From: Verrucomicrobiota bacterium | Lineage (GTDB): Bacteria; Bacteroidota; Bacteroidia; Chitinophagales; UBA8649 | Length of the DNA stretch: 35,759 nt | Assembly (NCBI GenBank): GCA_017853115.1 | Contig: JAFMKE010000008.1 | Span: 1 to 35,759, forward strand | Direction of reading: 5' to 3' | Shown here: in pieces, positions 10,189-18,357 of the stretch | Layout of the letters: every line of letters begins with the position of its first letter | Position numbering within the stretch: the stretch's first letter is position 1 | Notes under the pieces: model-generated | Database searches by the model: none | What the model saw: the letters and a program-made list of their open reading frames with translations, nothing else | What the model was told of the DNA's origin: nothing | Translations under genes and position numbers: made by a program

Positions 10189-10218
10189 AAAAAATCCCAC
10201 ATTTCTGCAGGATTTTTT
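10189..10218 (-). terminator. Intrinsic terminator downstream of tRNA-Val
   Basis: 9-bp inverted repeat aaaaaatcc / ggatttttt with a 12-nt loop, immediately 3' of the tRNA on the minus strand. T-rich tract follows. Confidence 0.65.
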
Positions 10219-10221
10219 CGT

Positions 10222-10295
10222 GGGCGATGAGAGATTCGAACTCCCGACCCTCTGGGTGTAAACCAGATGCTCTGAACCAGCTGAGCTAATCGCCC
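10222..10295 (-). tRNA. tRNA-Val (anticodon TAC)
   Basis: Reverse complement GGGCGATTAGCTCAGCTGGTTCAGAGCATCTGGTTTACACCCAGAGGGTCGGGAGTTCGAATCTCTCATCGCCC has a 7-bp acceptor stem, anticodon loop TTTACAC and T-arm GGTTCGAATC-type sequence. Confidence 0.96.
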
Positions 10296-10309
10296 TAATT
10301 AAGGGAATG

Positions 10310-10339
10310 CAAATATAAATTGTATTTCTTTAATTCCAA
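10310..10339 (-). promoter_or_regulatory. Bacteroidota-type promoter for tRNA-Val
   Basis: Reverse strand TTGG-N18-TATATTTG matches the TTTG/TTG -33 and TAnnTTTG -7 layout; the tRNA starts 14 bp downstream of the -7 box. Confidence 0.65.
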
Positions 10340-10373
10340 CACTTTAGAAAAAAATAATTTACAGAAAGGTATC

Positions 10374-11327
10374 TTAACTAAACAAAGAGTTGACAAATGC
10401 CTTTCTATTGAACAGCTGGAGTTGTTCTTTACCTTCACCAACGCCTATATAGCGGATAGGAATTTTAAACTGGTCAGTAATACCAATAACCACTCCACCT
10501 TTCGCGGTGCCATCTAATTTTGTTAATGCTAGACAACTAACATCCGTTGCTTTAGTAAACTCCTTGGCTTGTTGAATCGCATTTTGCCCAGTACTCGCAT
10601 CCAACACCAGCATTACATCATGAGGAGCGTCAGGAACCACCTTTTGCATTACGCGTTTAATCTTACTCAATTCATTCATTAAGTTCACCTTATTATGCAA
10701 ACGACCAGCAGTATCAATAATTACTACATCGGCATTTTGGGCAACGGCAGAATTTAAAGTATCAAAAGCAACTGAAGCAGGATCTGCGTCTTGTCCTTTC
10801 GAGACAATCGGAACACCGGCACGCTCCGCCCAAATTTCCAATTGATGAACAGCCGCGGCACGAAAAGTATCTGCTGCTCCGAGCACCACTGACTTACCTT
10901 CATTTTTCAAGTTATAAGCCAATTTACCGATTGTAGTTGTTTTCCCAACACCATTCACCCCAACAACCATCAGCACATAAGGTGTTTTGCTTTCCTGGGG
11001 TAAATAAGACTCCATATCGGGCGAATTGTTCTCTTCGAGTAGAACGGTAATCTCGTCTCGCAGGATATCGTTTAAGTCAGCCGTGTTAATGAATTTGTCT
11101 TTCGCAACGCGAGCCTCCAGGCGATCAATAATCTTTATGGTTGTCTCCAAGCCCATGTCCGAGGCAATCAATGCTTCCTCGATATCGTCCAGGTCAGCAT
11201 CTTCGACTTTGGATTTACCAGCAACAGCTTTAGAAATTTTCGAGAAGAATCCTTCTTTGGTTTTCTCTAAACCTTTATCCAGATCCTCTTTCTTTTCTTT
11301 GTTAAAAAACTTATTAAAAAAACTCAT
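10374..11327 (-). CDS. ftsY: Signal recognition particle receptor FtsY
   Basis: SRP GTPase motifs: GVNGVGKTTTIGKLA, DTFRAAAVHQL, DTAGRL, TKLDGTAKGG. Confidence 0.97.
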   Translation of the reverse strand: MSFFNKFFNKEKKEDLDKGLEKTKEGFFSKISKAVAGKSKVEDADLDDIEEALIASDMGLETTIKIIDRLEARVAKDKFINTADLNDILRDEITVLLEENNSPDMESYLPQESKTPYVLMVVGVNGVGKTTTIGKLAYNLKNEGKSVVLGAADTFRAAAVHQLEIWAERAGVPIVSKGQDADPASVAFDTLNSAVAQNADVVIIDTAGRLHNKVNLMNELSKIKRVMQKVVPDAPHDVMLVLDASTGQNAIQQAKEFTKATDVSCLALTKLDGTAKGGVVIGITDQFKIPIRYIGVGEGKEQLQLFNRKAFVNSLFS

Positions 11328-11358
11328 AGTTCAATTATTGAGACAAAATTAAACAAAA

Positions 11359-11383
11359 AAAGCTCCTCGTACTGAGAAGCTTT
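11359..11383 (-). terminator. Intrinsic terminator between DUF4295 and ftsY
   Basis: Reverse strand AAAGCTTCTC-AGTAC-GAGGAGCTTT followed by a T-tract; 10-bp stem with one G-U pair. Confidence 0.75.
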
Positions 11384-11404
11384 CTTATTATACATTGATA
11401 CATT

Positions 11405-11572
11405 CTAGCTATTAGCTAAAAATTCTTTCACTTTATCCTTGTGAACTATCTTTTCAAGAAAAGTATAAGCACCACTCTTATCAGATTTCATGGTCTTAAT
11501 TACTTTCACATAGTCTTTCGATCCTTCTTGAGCCTGACGGTTCGTTTTCGCGTTTTTTGATACCTTAGCCAT
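11405..11572 (-). CDS. DUF4295-family small basic protein
   Basis: 55-aa ORF below the track cut-off: MAKVSKNAKTNRQAQEGSKDYVKVIKTMKSDKSGAYTFLEKIVHKDKVKEFLANS. Sits between rpmG and ftsY, as commonly seen in Bacteroidota. Confidence 0.85.
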   Translation of the reverse strand: MAKVSKNAKTNRQAQEGSKDYVKVIKTMKSDKSGAYTFLEKIVHKDKVKEFLANS

Positions 11573-11574
11573 AA

Positions 11575-11763
11575 TTACTTAATTTCTTTGTGAACAGTAT
11601 ATTTCTTGAGAATTGGATTGTATTTTTTCAATTCAATTCTATCCGGCGTATTCTTACGATTTTTCATCGTGATATAACGAGATGTACCCGGCACACCAGT
11701 CTCTTTGTGCTCAGTGCACTCCAGAATAACCTGTATTCTATTGCCTTTAGATTTCTTAGCCAT
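11575..11763 (-). CDS. rpmG: 50S ribosomal protein L33
   Basis: [62 protein letters not shown]. Confidence 0.97.
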   Translation of the reverse strand: MAKKSKGNRIQVILECTEHKETGVPGTSRYITMKNRKNTPDRIELKKYNPILKKYTVHKEIK

Positions 11764-11766
11764 TGC

Positions 11767-12018
11767 TTATTCCTCCGATATTAATTTGATTTCACCTTTC
11801 TTTTCTAAATCTTTCAAATAAGCGAAAATCCCTTTTTTGTTGATTGTTCTCATCGCAGAAGTAGACACTTTCAAGCTAACCCAACGATCCATCTCAGGAA
11901 TAAAAAACTTCTTCGTAACCAAATTTGGTAAAAATTTACGCTTAGTCTTTCTCTTTGAGTGAGAAACATTGTTCCCAGACATTGGCTTTTTACCCGTTAA
12001 TTCACAAACTCTTGACAT
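11767..12018 (-). CDS. rpmB: 50S ribosomal protein L28
   Basis: MSRVCELTGKKPMSGNNVSHSKRKTKRKFLPNLVTKKFF... Confidence 0.97.
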   Translation of the reverse strand: MSRVCELTGKKPMSGNNVSHSKRKTKRKFLPNLVTKKFFIPEMDRWVSLKVSTSAMRTINKKGIFAYLKDLEKKGEIKLISEE

Positions 12019-12081
12019 CGCTTAATAATTTTGGACTGCAAATGTCTAACTTTTTTTTCAATTAGACAAATAACAATTACA

Positions 12082-12702
12082 TTATTTTATCCCTGTAAAC
12101 AATTTGTAATTCGAAGGAACATTAAACCACTTCGCGTCTAAACTTTGCTCTTTCACCGACTTAGTTTGTAAGGTGTAAATCGCGTCTTTTGAAGTCATAA
12201 GTACTGAACTAACAGGAAAACCCCTATCCTCAGCCAAAGAAACGGCCTTAAACTCCACACTCTCCGCAAAGAAAGTAATCATATTCTTCATATTCAACGG
12301 CATATCAATGTACTGAACAACCATTAAACCTTTGTCCGTCATCACTTTTGCCTCTCTGGCTGGTTCACCGTTAAACTTGCTATCTGTTTTTTCTAGTAAA
12401 CGCACAGACGGCGCATTCACTACCACATCATTTAAAGGAGTTTTTGAGTACCAATGATCACCATTAGCATCTGCTTTGTTGCCAAAAAGCACCAATTGCA
12501 AAGCTTCAAAATCAGGGATTATTGTCATGGATTCTTCTCCACTTAGCATATCTAAGCGTACATCCTCGCCCGAAATATACCATTTGAAGGTCATCTGGGC
12601 CTGCGTTTCAGGATTAGTATATGTTTGTTCGATTATACCTTCAAAAGCGAAAGTCCATGCGAACAGGCAGCTAGCTAAAGCAATTGTAAATATCTTTTTC
12701 AT
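12082..12702 (-). CDS. Secreted hypothetical protein, possibly DUF4412-like
   Basis: Signal peptide; FEGIIEQTYTNPETQAQMTFKWYISGEDVRLDM pattern. Confidence 0.55.
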   Translation of the reverse strand: MKKIFTIALASCLFAWTFAFEGIIEQTYTNPETQAQMTFKWYISGEDVRLDMLSGEESMTIIPDFEALQLVLFGNKADANGDHWYSKTPLNDVVVNAPSVRLLEKTDSKFNGEPAREAKVMTDKGLMVVQYIDMPLNMKNMITFFAESVEFKAVSLAEDRGFPVSSVLMTSKDAIYTLQTKSVKEQSLDAKWFNVPSNYKLFTGIK

Positions 12703-12731
12703 AATTATCGTCTCTTATTATAGTAAGGAAA

Positions 12732-14216
12732 TTACGGCTGAATTGGTCCTTTAATTAGGAAATTCGGCGTTATCAAATTCAGGGTTGTATTACCGTTGAT
12801 ATTAATAGCCGTTCCAGGAGCCCCACCTTGCGACAAACCTAAAGTAGCACTAATGGTTTGGTTAATCAATGTTTGCGTACCAATAAATGGAATCTGAACA
12901 GTAGCCACAATCTGCGCACCAGCAGTACCCGAAGCACCACCACCTTGCTGACCGAAGTCACCACCATCACCAGCATTCAAACTTACAAATGGAGTTACCG
13001 TAATGGTTACTACTGTAACACTGAATGATAAAGGAATCTGGTAAGCCAACACACCACCAACACCCGGAATAGCTACTGGACCTACTGTTGCATCTGTACC
13101 AGAATCAGTTATCGATGGACCTAGAAGCACACCTCCACCGGAACCTGCGGCTGGCGGCGCTTGACCACCCGAAACACCTCCACCACCAGTAACACCAGCT
13201 TCGAGAAGTACAAATGGACCTAAATTACCGATAATTGGGATGTTAAAAGGACCAATAGCGATACTGGTTCCAACGGAACCTCCACCGCCTCCGCCTCCAT
13301 AGACACCACCTTGCAAATCAAATGTTGTGCGACAAGTTAGCTCTAAAGCATCCCCACCATCTTCACCATCTTGGAAGGGAGAGGCTAGATTTAAAAGATT
13401 TCCTAGAGCAGCTCCATCACCTCCTTGACCATATACAAAACCTTCATGCAAAAAACCGACATGTGAAACAGGATCCATATTTCCCCAAGACAAAGCGTAA
13501 TCGTTAACAGTTGTTGAAGAAATCTCCACGTTATCAAACACATGCACAATAACACAAACAGGCGTTCCTACTCCTGGCAAGCTGAAATCAGCCTGTAAAT
13601 CCACATCCGACAATGGTGCAGCAATGTCAACCTGCAAACAAGGTTCAACTTCAACTGTTACACCCTGAAAATATACATTTTGACCACAAACCGATTGTAT
13701 AATCAAAGGGTAATTCCCCGGTGGCGCCCAAATACTAGCATATACCTTTATAATCGTAGTTCCCACAGAGTCAACTACCGGATTTTCCACAATCACTTGC
13801 ATACCCGATGGCAATGAAGAAAGTACTACAGTAGTAATAGAATCGGGACCATTCAACTTCACAATATCTACTTCAAAATAAGCTGTATCCGTTGTCGTTC
13901 TGTCTATGGTCGCAAAACCTTGGTTAACAGAAGAAGTAAACTCACACTCTTGACAATTTCGTTGATATGCTTTCAACCAACATTCGTTATTGTAGTAATA
14001 AATAAGACTATCCTCTGTGTTATATACTGTCAAACCGTTCACAGGCGCATTAATTCCATTCATTTGCGGGGTTGTCAGTCTTGGCAACAACAAGCCTTTA
14101 TCGTCAGCTTCCAAATGCAGAATAGCACTTGAATCGGGCTGTAAAATATTAATACCTACTTGAGCATCAACTGCTAAGAAGAAACTCAATGCAATGAATA
14201 GTAAATATTTTTTCAT
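12732..14216 (-). CDS. Secreted glycine-rich protein with tail-fibre-like N-terminal motif
   Basis: Signal peptide (MKKYLLFIALSFFLAVDA), then QVGINILQPDSSAILHLEADDKGLLLPRLTTPQMNGINAPVNGLTVYNTEDSLIYYYNNECW, then Gly-rich segments (GGVYGGGGGGGSVG, GGGGVSGGQAPPAAGSGGG, GDGGDFGQQGGGASGTAG). Start moved from 14255 to the internal Met at 14216. Confidence 0.75.
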   Translation of the reverse strand: MKKYLLFIALSFFLAVDAQVGINILQPDSSAILHLEADDKGLLLPRLTTPQMNGINAPVNGLTVYNTEDSLIYYYNNECWLKAYQRNCQECEFTSSVNQGFATIDRTTTDTAYFEVDIVKLNGPDSITTVVLSSLPSGMQVIVENPVVDSVGTTIIKVYASIWAPPGNYPLIIQSVCGQNVYFQGVTVEVEPCLQVDIAAPLSDVDLQADFSLPGVGTPVCVIVHVFDNVEISSTTVNDYALSWGNMDPVSHVGFLHEGFVYGQGGDGAALGNLLNLASPFQDGEDGGDALELTCRTTFDLQGGVYGGGGGGGSVGTSIAIGPFNIPIIGNLGPFVLLEAGVTGGGGVSGGQAPPAAGSGGGVLLGPSITDSGTDATVGPVAIPGVGGVLAYQIPLSFSVTVVTITVTPFVSLNAGDGGDFGQQGGGASGTAGAQIVATVQIPFIGTQTLINQTISATLGLSQGGAPGTAININGNTTLNLITPNFLIKGPIQP

Positions 14217-14304
14217 AGAATTCGAATGATTTAAATTAGGATTTGAAAGCACCAAATTAGAAATAAATTATTACTTTTAGCCTAACTTTTGCAAAAATAA
14301 ATCT

Positions 14305-15729
14305 ATGAAGCAAATATACGCTTTACCCATTTTTTTATCAATCGCTCTTAGCTCTTTTGCGCAGGGTTTCCTCAGTAATAATAGTGGTTTAGTATCTATT
14401 AAAGACGGCGCTTTCTTATCTGTTCAAGGAGATATCTACTTGGAAAATAATGGCGTATTCGATAATTCAGACTCCATATTCTTTACCAATGACTGGATTA
14501 ACAATGCAGGCAATACCGGCTTCAGTTCAATCGGAGAAGGTTATGTATATATGATTGGCGACGATCAGCGTATCAGAGGAATTGATGAAACCCACTTCCA
14601 CAACCTTTTACTGCGCAATGCAGGTATAAAATATGGTGACCTTGATGTCTATGTAGACAGCATATTAGATTTAGCCTTTCTAGAAATGAACATGGACACG
14701 AATGTGGTCTATGTAACTAATCCAACTGTAAGCAATGTGGTGAATTCCTCTGGATTTGTAAGTAGTTTGGAAAATGGTGGGATCTCGAGGGTTACCAATA
14801 CTGAAGATCGCTACTTGTTTCCAGTAGGTTCCTCTCTCTTTGGTACAATTTACCGACCACTAGAATTAAACACGAGTAGCTCACCGCAAACTTTTCGTGC
14901 TCGTTTTGCGGATACCGATGCAAGCCTCGAGGGCTATGATCGTGATGAAAGAGCCTTGTTAATTTGCGATATTAATGATGCCTATTACCATAAAATTTGG
15001 CAGGACATGGGAAGCGATAGTGTAGATATTCGTTTCTTCTATGATGCTGCAGTAGATGGTAACCAATGGAATGACATCGTTCACTGGCAAAACCTACCTG
15101 AATGGCAACAAGCACCCGCTGATTCGCAATTCGTAGCAGCACCATGGGATATCCTGGATGTCTATGATTGGAACGATTTCTCTACACCAAACTTTGCTCT
15201 AGCTTTTACGAAACCAAGTTTCGCCGATGCAGGCAATGACACCACTATATACTTATTAGATACGATTCAGCTAAATGCCACCGGGGGAATAATTTACACC
15301 TGGGAGCCAGCTTACCCGATATCTTGTACAGATTGTCAAAGTCCTTTATTCTGGCACGACAGTACAGCAACTGTATATGTATTGGTTGAAGATGCAGATA
15401 ATTGTAAAGATATTGACTCGATAACCGTAACGGTGGATGAAAGATTTTCAGAAGACGGACCGTTTATTCCTTCGGGAATCTCTCCAAATGGCGATGGGGT
15501 AAATGATTTTTGGTATATCCGTTGGTTGTATCGCTTCCCGGAAAATGAAGTTAGCATTCTCAACCGCTGGGGTGATGCTGTGTACAAAACAGATAATTAC
15601 CAAAATGACTGGTATGGAACCTGGAATGGTAAAACATTGCCAGAGGGAACCTACTACTACATTCTTCGAATATTCGAAAATGGAGAGCAAACGCAAAATT
15701 ATACAGGACCTATTACCATAATAGAATAA
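14305..15729 (+). CDS. Surface/secreted protein with CHU_C-type (T9SS type B) C-terminal domain
   Basis: Signal peptide; C-terminal FIPSGISPNGDGVNDFWYI...VSILNRWGDAVYKTDNY...WNGKTLPEGTYYYIL is the gliding-motility-associated C-terminal pattern. Confidence 0.9.
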   Translation: MKQIYALPIFLSIALSSFAQGFLSNNSGLVSIKDGAFLSVQGDIYLENNGVFDNSDSIFFTNDWINNAGNTGFSSIGEGYVYMIGDDQRIRGIDETHFHNLLLRNAGIKYGDLDVYVDSILDLAFLEMNMDTNVVYVTNPTVSNVVNSSGFVSSLENGGISRVTNTEDRYLFPVGSSLFGTIYRPLELNTSSSPQTFRARFADTDASLEGYDRDERALLICDINDAYYHKIWQDMGSDSVDIRFFYDAAVDGNQWNDIVHWQNLPEWQQAPADSQFVAAPWDILDVYDWNDFSTPNFALAFTKPSFADAGNDTTIYLLDTIQLNATGGIIYTWEPAYPISCTDCQSPLFWHDSTATVYVLVEDADNCKDIDSITVTVDERFSEDGPFIPSGISPNGDGVNDFWYIRWLYRFPENEVSILNRWGDAVYKTDNYQNDWYGTWNGKTLPEGTYYYILRIFENGEQTQNYTGPITIIE

Positions 15730-15739
15730 AGTGCAGCTC

Positions 15740-16690
15740 ATGAAAAATCTAACTACCCTTTTATTTCTATTGATTAGTGTCAGCCTAAGTGCGCAGCAAA
15801 TTCCTGATTTTAGTTTGTTCCGGGAAAATGCATTTGTATATAATCCAGCTGTGGCGGGTACAGATCAAGCCTCGATAATTAATCTTTCTGTGCGTAAACA
15901 ATGGACAAACATTAATGAATCACCTTTTACTGCAATCGCTTCATATCATACCAGTATTGAAAGTAAAAATATCGGCGTAGGTGCTGTTATTTTTAATGAT
16001 TTTATCGGCCCTACCTCTTTTACTGGATTTACAGGTTCATTTGCCTACAATATTGTACTATCGGAGTTTAGAAGAGGGGTTAGCGAATACAAAGTTCTGT
16101 CATTTGGTTTATCTGCAGGAATTAGACAATACCGACTGAATGGAGACAAAATTCGCCTCGACATCCCTCAAGATGAAGCCATTTTCCGAAACCGAGGGTC
16201 TCAATTCTTTCCAGATGCTTCATTCGGTGTGTATTATAAAAGTAAAACCTTGTTTGCCAGTGCATCGATTCCCCAATTACTCAATTTAAATGTTCCTATC
16301 GAAGGGCAAAATGGCGAGCAAACGAAGTTTAAAAAAATGCAACATTATTACGCCATGTTCGGTGGTCGTATATTCTTAAATAAAAAGCAAATCAAAGGGC
16401 CGAACGATAAAGCTTATTACATTGAACCCGCTTTCAACTTTCACTATGTAATCAATGCGCCGCCTCAAGCCATGCTATCAGCGCGATTTGCCATTCAGGA
16501 AGTATTTTTTATTGGCGGTGGCTGGAGAAGTTTGAGCACGGTAATGATGGAAGCCGGTTTTACTGTGAAAAAAGCCTTTAGTATATCGTATGCATACGAC
16601 ATGGGCGCTGGTGATGTTCGCCGGGATGTTGGCCAGGTGCATGAATTGAGCATGAAGTTCAAATTCAAGCAAGATTTCTGGTCATATTAA
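15740..16690 (+). CDS. PorP/SprF family type IX secretion-associated membrane protein
   Basis: QQIPDFSLFRENAFVYNPAVAGTDQASIINLSVRKQWTNINESPFTAIASYHT is characteristic. Start set at internal Met 15740 rather than GTG 15731. Confidence 0.93.
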   Translation: MKNLTTLLFLLISVSLSAQQIPDFSLFRENAFVYNPAVAGTDQASIINLSVRKQWTNINESPFTAIASYHTSIESKNIGVGAVIFNDFIGPTSFTGFTGSFAYNIVLSEFRRGVSEYKVLSFGLSAGIRQYRLNGDKIRLDIPQDEAIFRNRGSQFFPDASFGVYYKSKTLFASASIPQLLNLNVPIEGQNGEQTKFKKMQHYYAMFGGRIFLNKKQIKGPNDKAYYIEPAFNFHYVINAPPQAMLSARFAIQEVFFIGGGWRSLSTVMMEAGFTVKKAFSISYAYDMGAGDVRRDVGQVHELSMKFKFKQDFWSY

Positions 16691-16788
16691 TACCCTTCCT
16701 ACTTTTCTTTAAATTTCCTTTGGCTGATTAACTCACCACAAAGATTGCCTACCTTTGTATCTATTTAGGATAAATACCTAACACTGAA

Positions 16789-18357
16789 ATGTCAACTATA
16801 CTCCAGTTAAAGCTTACTCCAAAAGAAGCAAGCGAAGCAACTAGCATCCGAGAGGCGGTTGCTCAAATACTCCAGCTACCTGTCAATTCCATTGCCCATA
16901 TTGAGTTGTTGCGTAAGTCAATGGATGCCCGTGGAAGAAACATTATCATCAATCTAAAGGTAGAAGTCTTTTTGGAAGGTGAAGAGATAAAGCGGAACAC
17001 GGATTTATTCAAGCTACAAAAACAACACGAAAGCACCTGCCACATCATTGGCCTTGGACCTGCAGGAATTTATGCCGCCTTCCAATGCCTGGAGCAAGGA
17101 ATTAAGCCTATTATTTTCGAGAGAGGGAAACCAGTAAACGAGCGCATTCACGATATCGCAGCTATCAATAAGCAACGATTGATTCATCCTGAAAGCAATT
17201 ATTGCTATGGCGAAGGTGGTGCAGGAACCTACAGCGATGGAAAACTCTACACACGCAGTACCAAGCGCGGCAATGTTAAGAAAGTACTGGATACTTTTGT
17301 GCAACACGGAGCCGATGAAAAAATAGCCTATGAAGCCCAACCGCATATTGGAACAAACAAGCTACCTAAAATCATCGCGCGCATGCGTCAAACCATATTG
17401 GACCACGGTGGTGAGATTTACTTCGGAAAAAAGCTCAGTGATATTATTGTAAAAGATGGACAAATTAAAACACTTGTTTGTGAGGATGGATCGGAACACC
17501 CGTGCGAACAAGTGATTTTAGCTACAGGCCATAGTGCAAGAGATATCTTTTACCTACTTCAAAAACGAGATATTCTTATTGAAGCTAAACCCTTTGCTTT
17601 AGGTGTTCGCATTGAGCATAGTCAGGAGCTTATCGATTCCATTCAATACAATAAACCTGAACGTGGAAAATACCTACCTCCCGCCTCATATAAATTAGTT
17701 ACGCAAGCATGCGGACGTGGGGTATTTTCCTTTTGTATGTGTCCTGGCGGAGTGATAGCTTCAGCGAGCACAGGACAAAATGAAACCGTGGTGAATGGAT
17801 GGAGTTCAAGCGCTCGAAATGGGCCGTATTCCAACAGTGGCTTAGTAGTTGAGGTAAAGCCGCAAAACTGGCAAACCTATGCATCAGCTGGATCTTTAGC
17901 AGCTTTAAAATTTCAAGAGGAAATCGAAAAGCGTGCATTTAATGCTACAGGCAGCATAGAAGCACCCGCCCAGCGAGTAGAAGATTTTATACAAAATAGG
18001 GTATCCTCTACCCTGCCGAGAACTTCTTATCAACCCGGAATCACAAGTCGCGATTTAAGTGAAATTTTGCCTTCCTTTATTACTGAAAGCATGCGAGATG
18101 GCTTAGTGGAATTTGGACGGAAAATGAAAGGATACCGAACAAATAACGCCATATTGGTGGGGGTTGAAAGTCGCACAAGTAGCCCTGTGCGCATCCCGCG
18201 CGATAAAGAAACGCTCCAACATCCTCAAATTTCGAATTTATATCCCTGCGGTGAAGGAGCGGGATATGCTGGAGGGATAGTTAGCGCAGCCATCGATGGC
18301 ATGCGATGCGCTGAGGCATTACAAATTCGTTCATCTGAGAAATCAACGCAAGCATGA
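16789..18357 (+). CDS. NAD(P)/FAD-dependent oxidoreductase (COG2509-like)
   Basis: Dinucleotide-binding segment HIIGLGPAGIYAAFQCLEQGIKPIIFERG; C-terminal NLYPCGEGAGYAGGIVSAAIDGMRCAEAL. Confidence 0.88.
   Translation: MSTILQLKLTPKEASEATSIREAVAQILQLPVNSIAHIELLRKSMDARGRNIIINLKVEVFLEGEEIKRNTDLFKLQKQHESTCHIIGLGPAGIYAAFQCLEQGIKPIIFERGKPVNERIHDIAAINKQRLIHPESNYCYGEGGAGTYSDGKLYTRSTKRGNVKKVLDTFVQHGADEKIAYEAQPHIGTNKLPKIIARMRQTILDHGGEIYFGKKLSDIIVKDGQIKTLVCEDGSEHPCEQVILATGHSARDIFYLLQKRDILIEAKPFALGVRIEHSQELIDSIQYNKPERGKYLPPASYKLVTQACGRGVFSFCMCPGGVIASASTGQNETVVNGWSSSARNGPYSNSGLVVEVKPQNWQTYASAGSLAALKFQEEIEKRAFNATGSIEAPAQRVEDFIQNRVSSTLPRTSYQPGITSRDLSEILPSFITESMRDGLVEFGRKMKGYRTNNAILVGVESRTSSPVRIPRDKETLQHPQISNLYPCGEGAGYAGGIVSAAIDGMRCAEALQIRSSEKSTQA

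Noticed and set aside
10320-10517. Plus-strand ORF 10320..10517
   Set aside because: Overlaps the tRNA promoter region and the 3' end of ftsY antisense; no protein-like features.
12900-13420. Repetitive-looking DNA in the glycine-rich gene as a tandem repeat or CRISPR-like array
   Set aside because: Short degenerate ccacca/ccgcct runs reflect Gly codons; no regular repeat-spacer periodicity.
13322-13507. His-rich plus-strand ORF (MLCDKLALKHPHHLHHLGRERLDLKDFLEQLHHLLDHIQNLHAKNRHVKQ)
   Set aside because: The His richness is the antisense reading of Gly/Asp/Gln codons in the glycine-rich gene, not an independent metal-binding protein.
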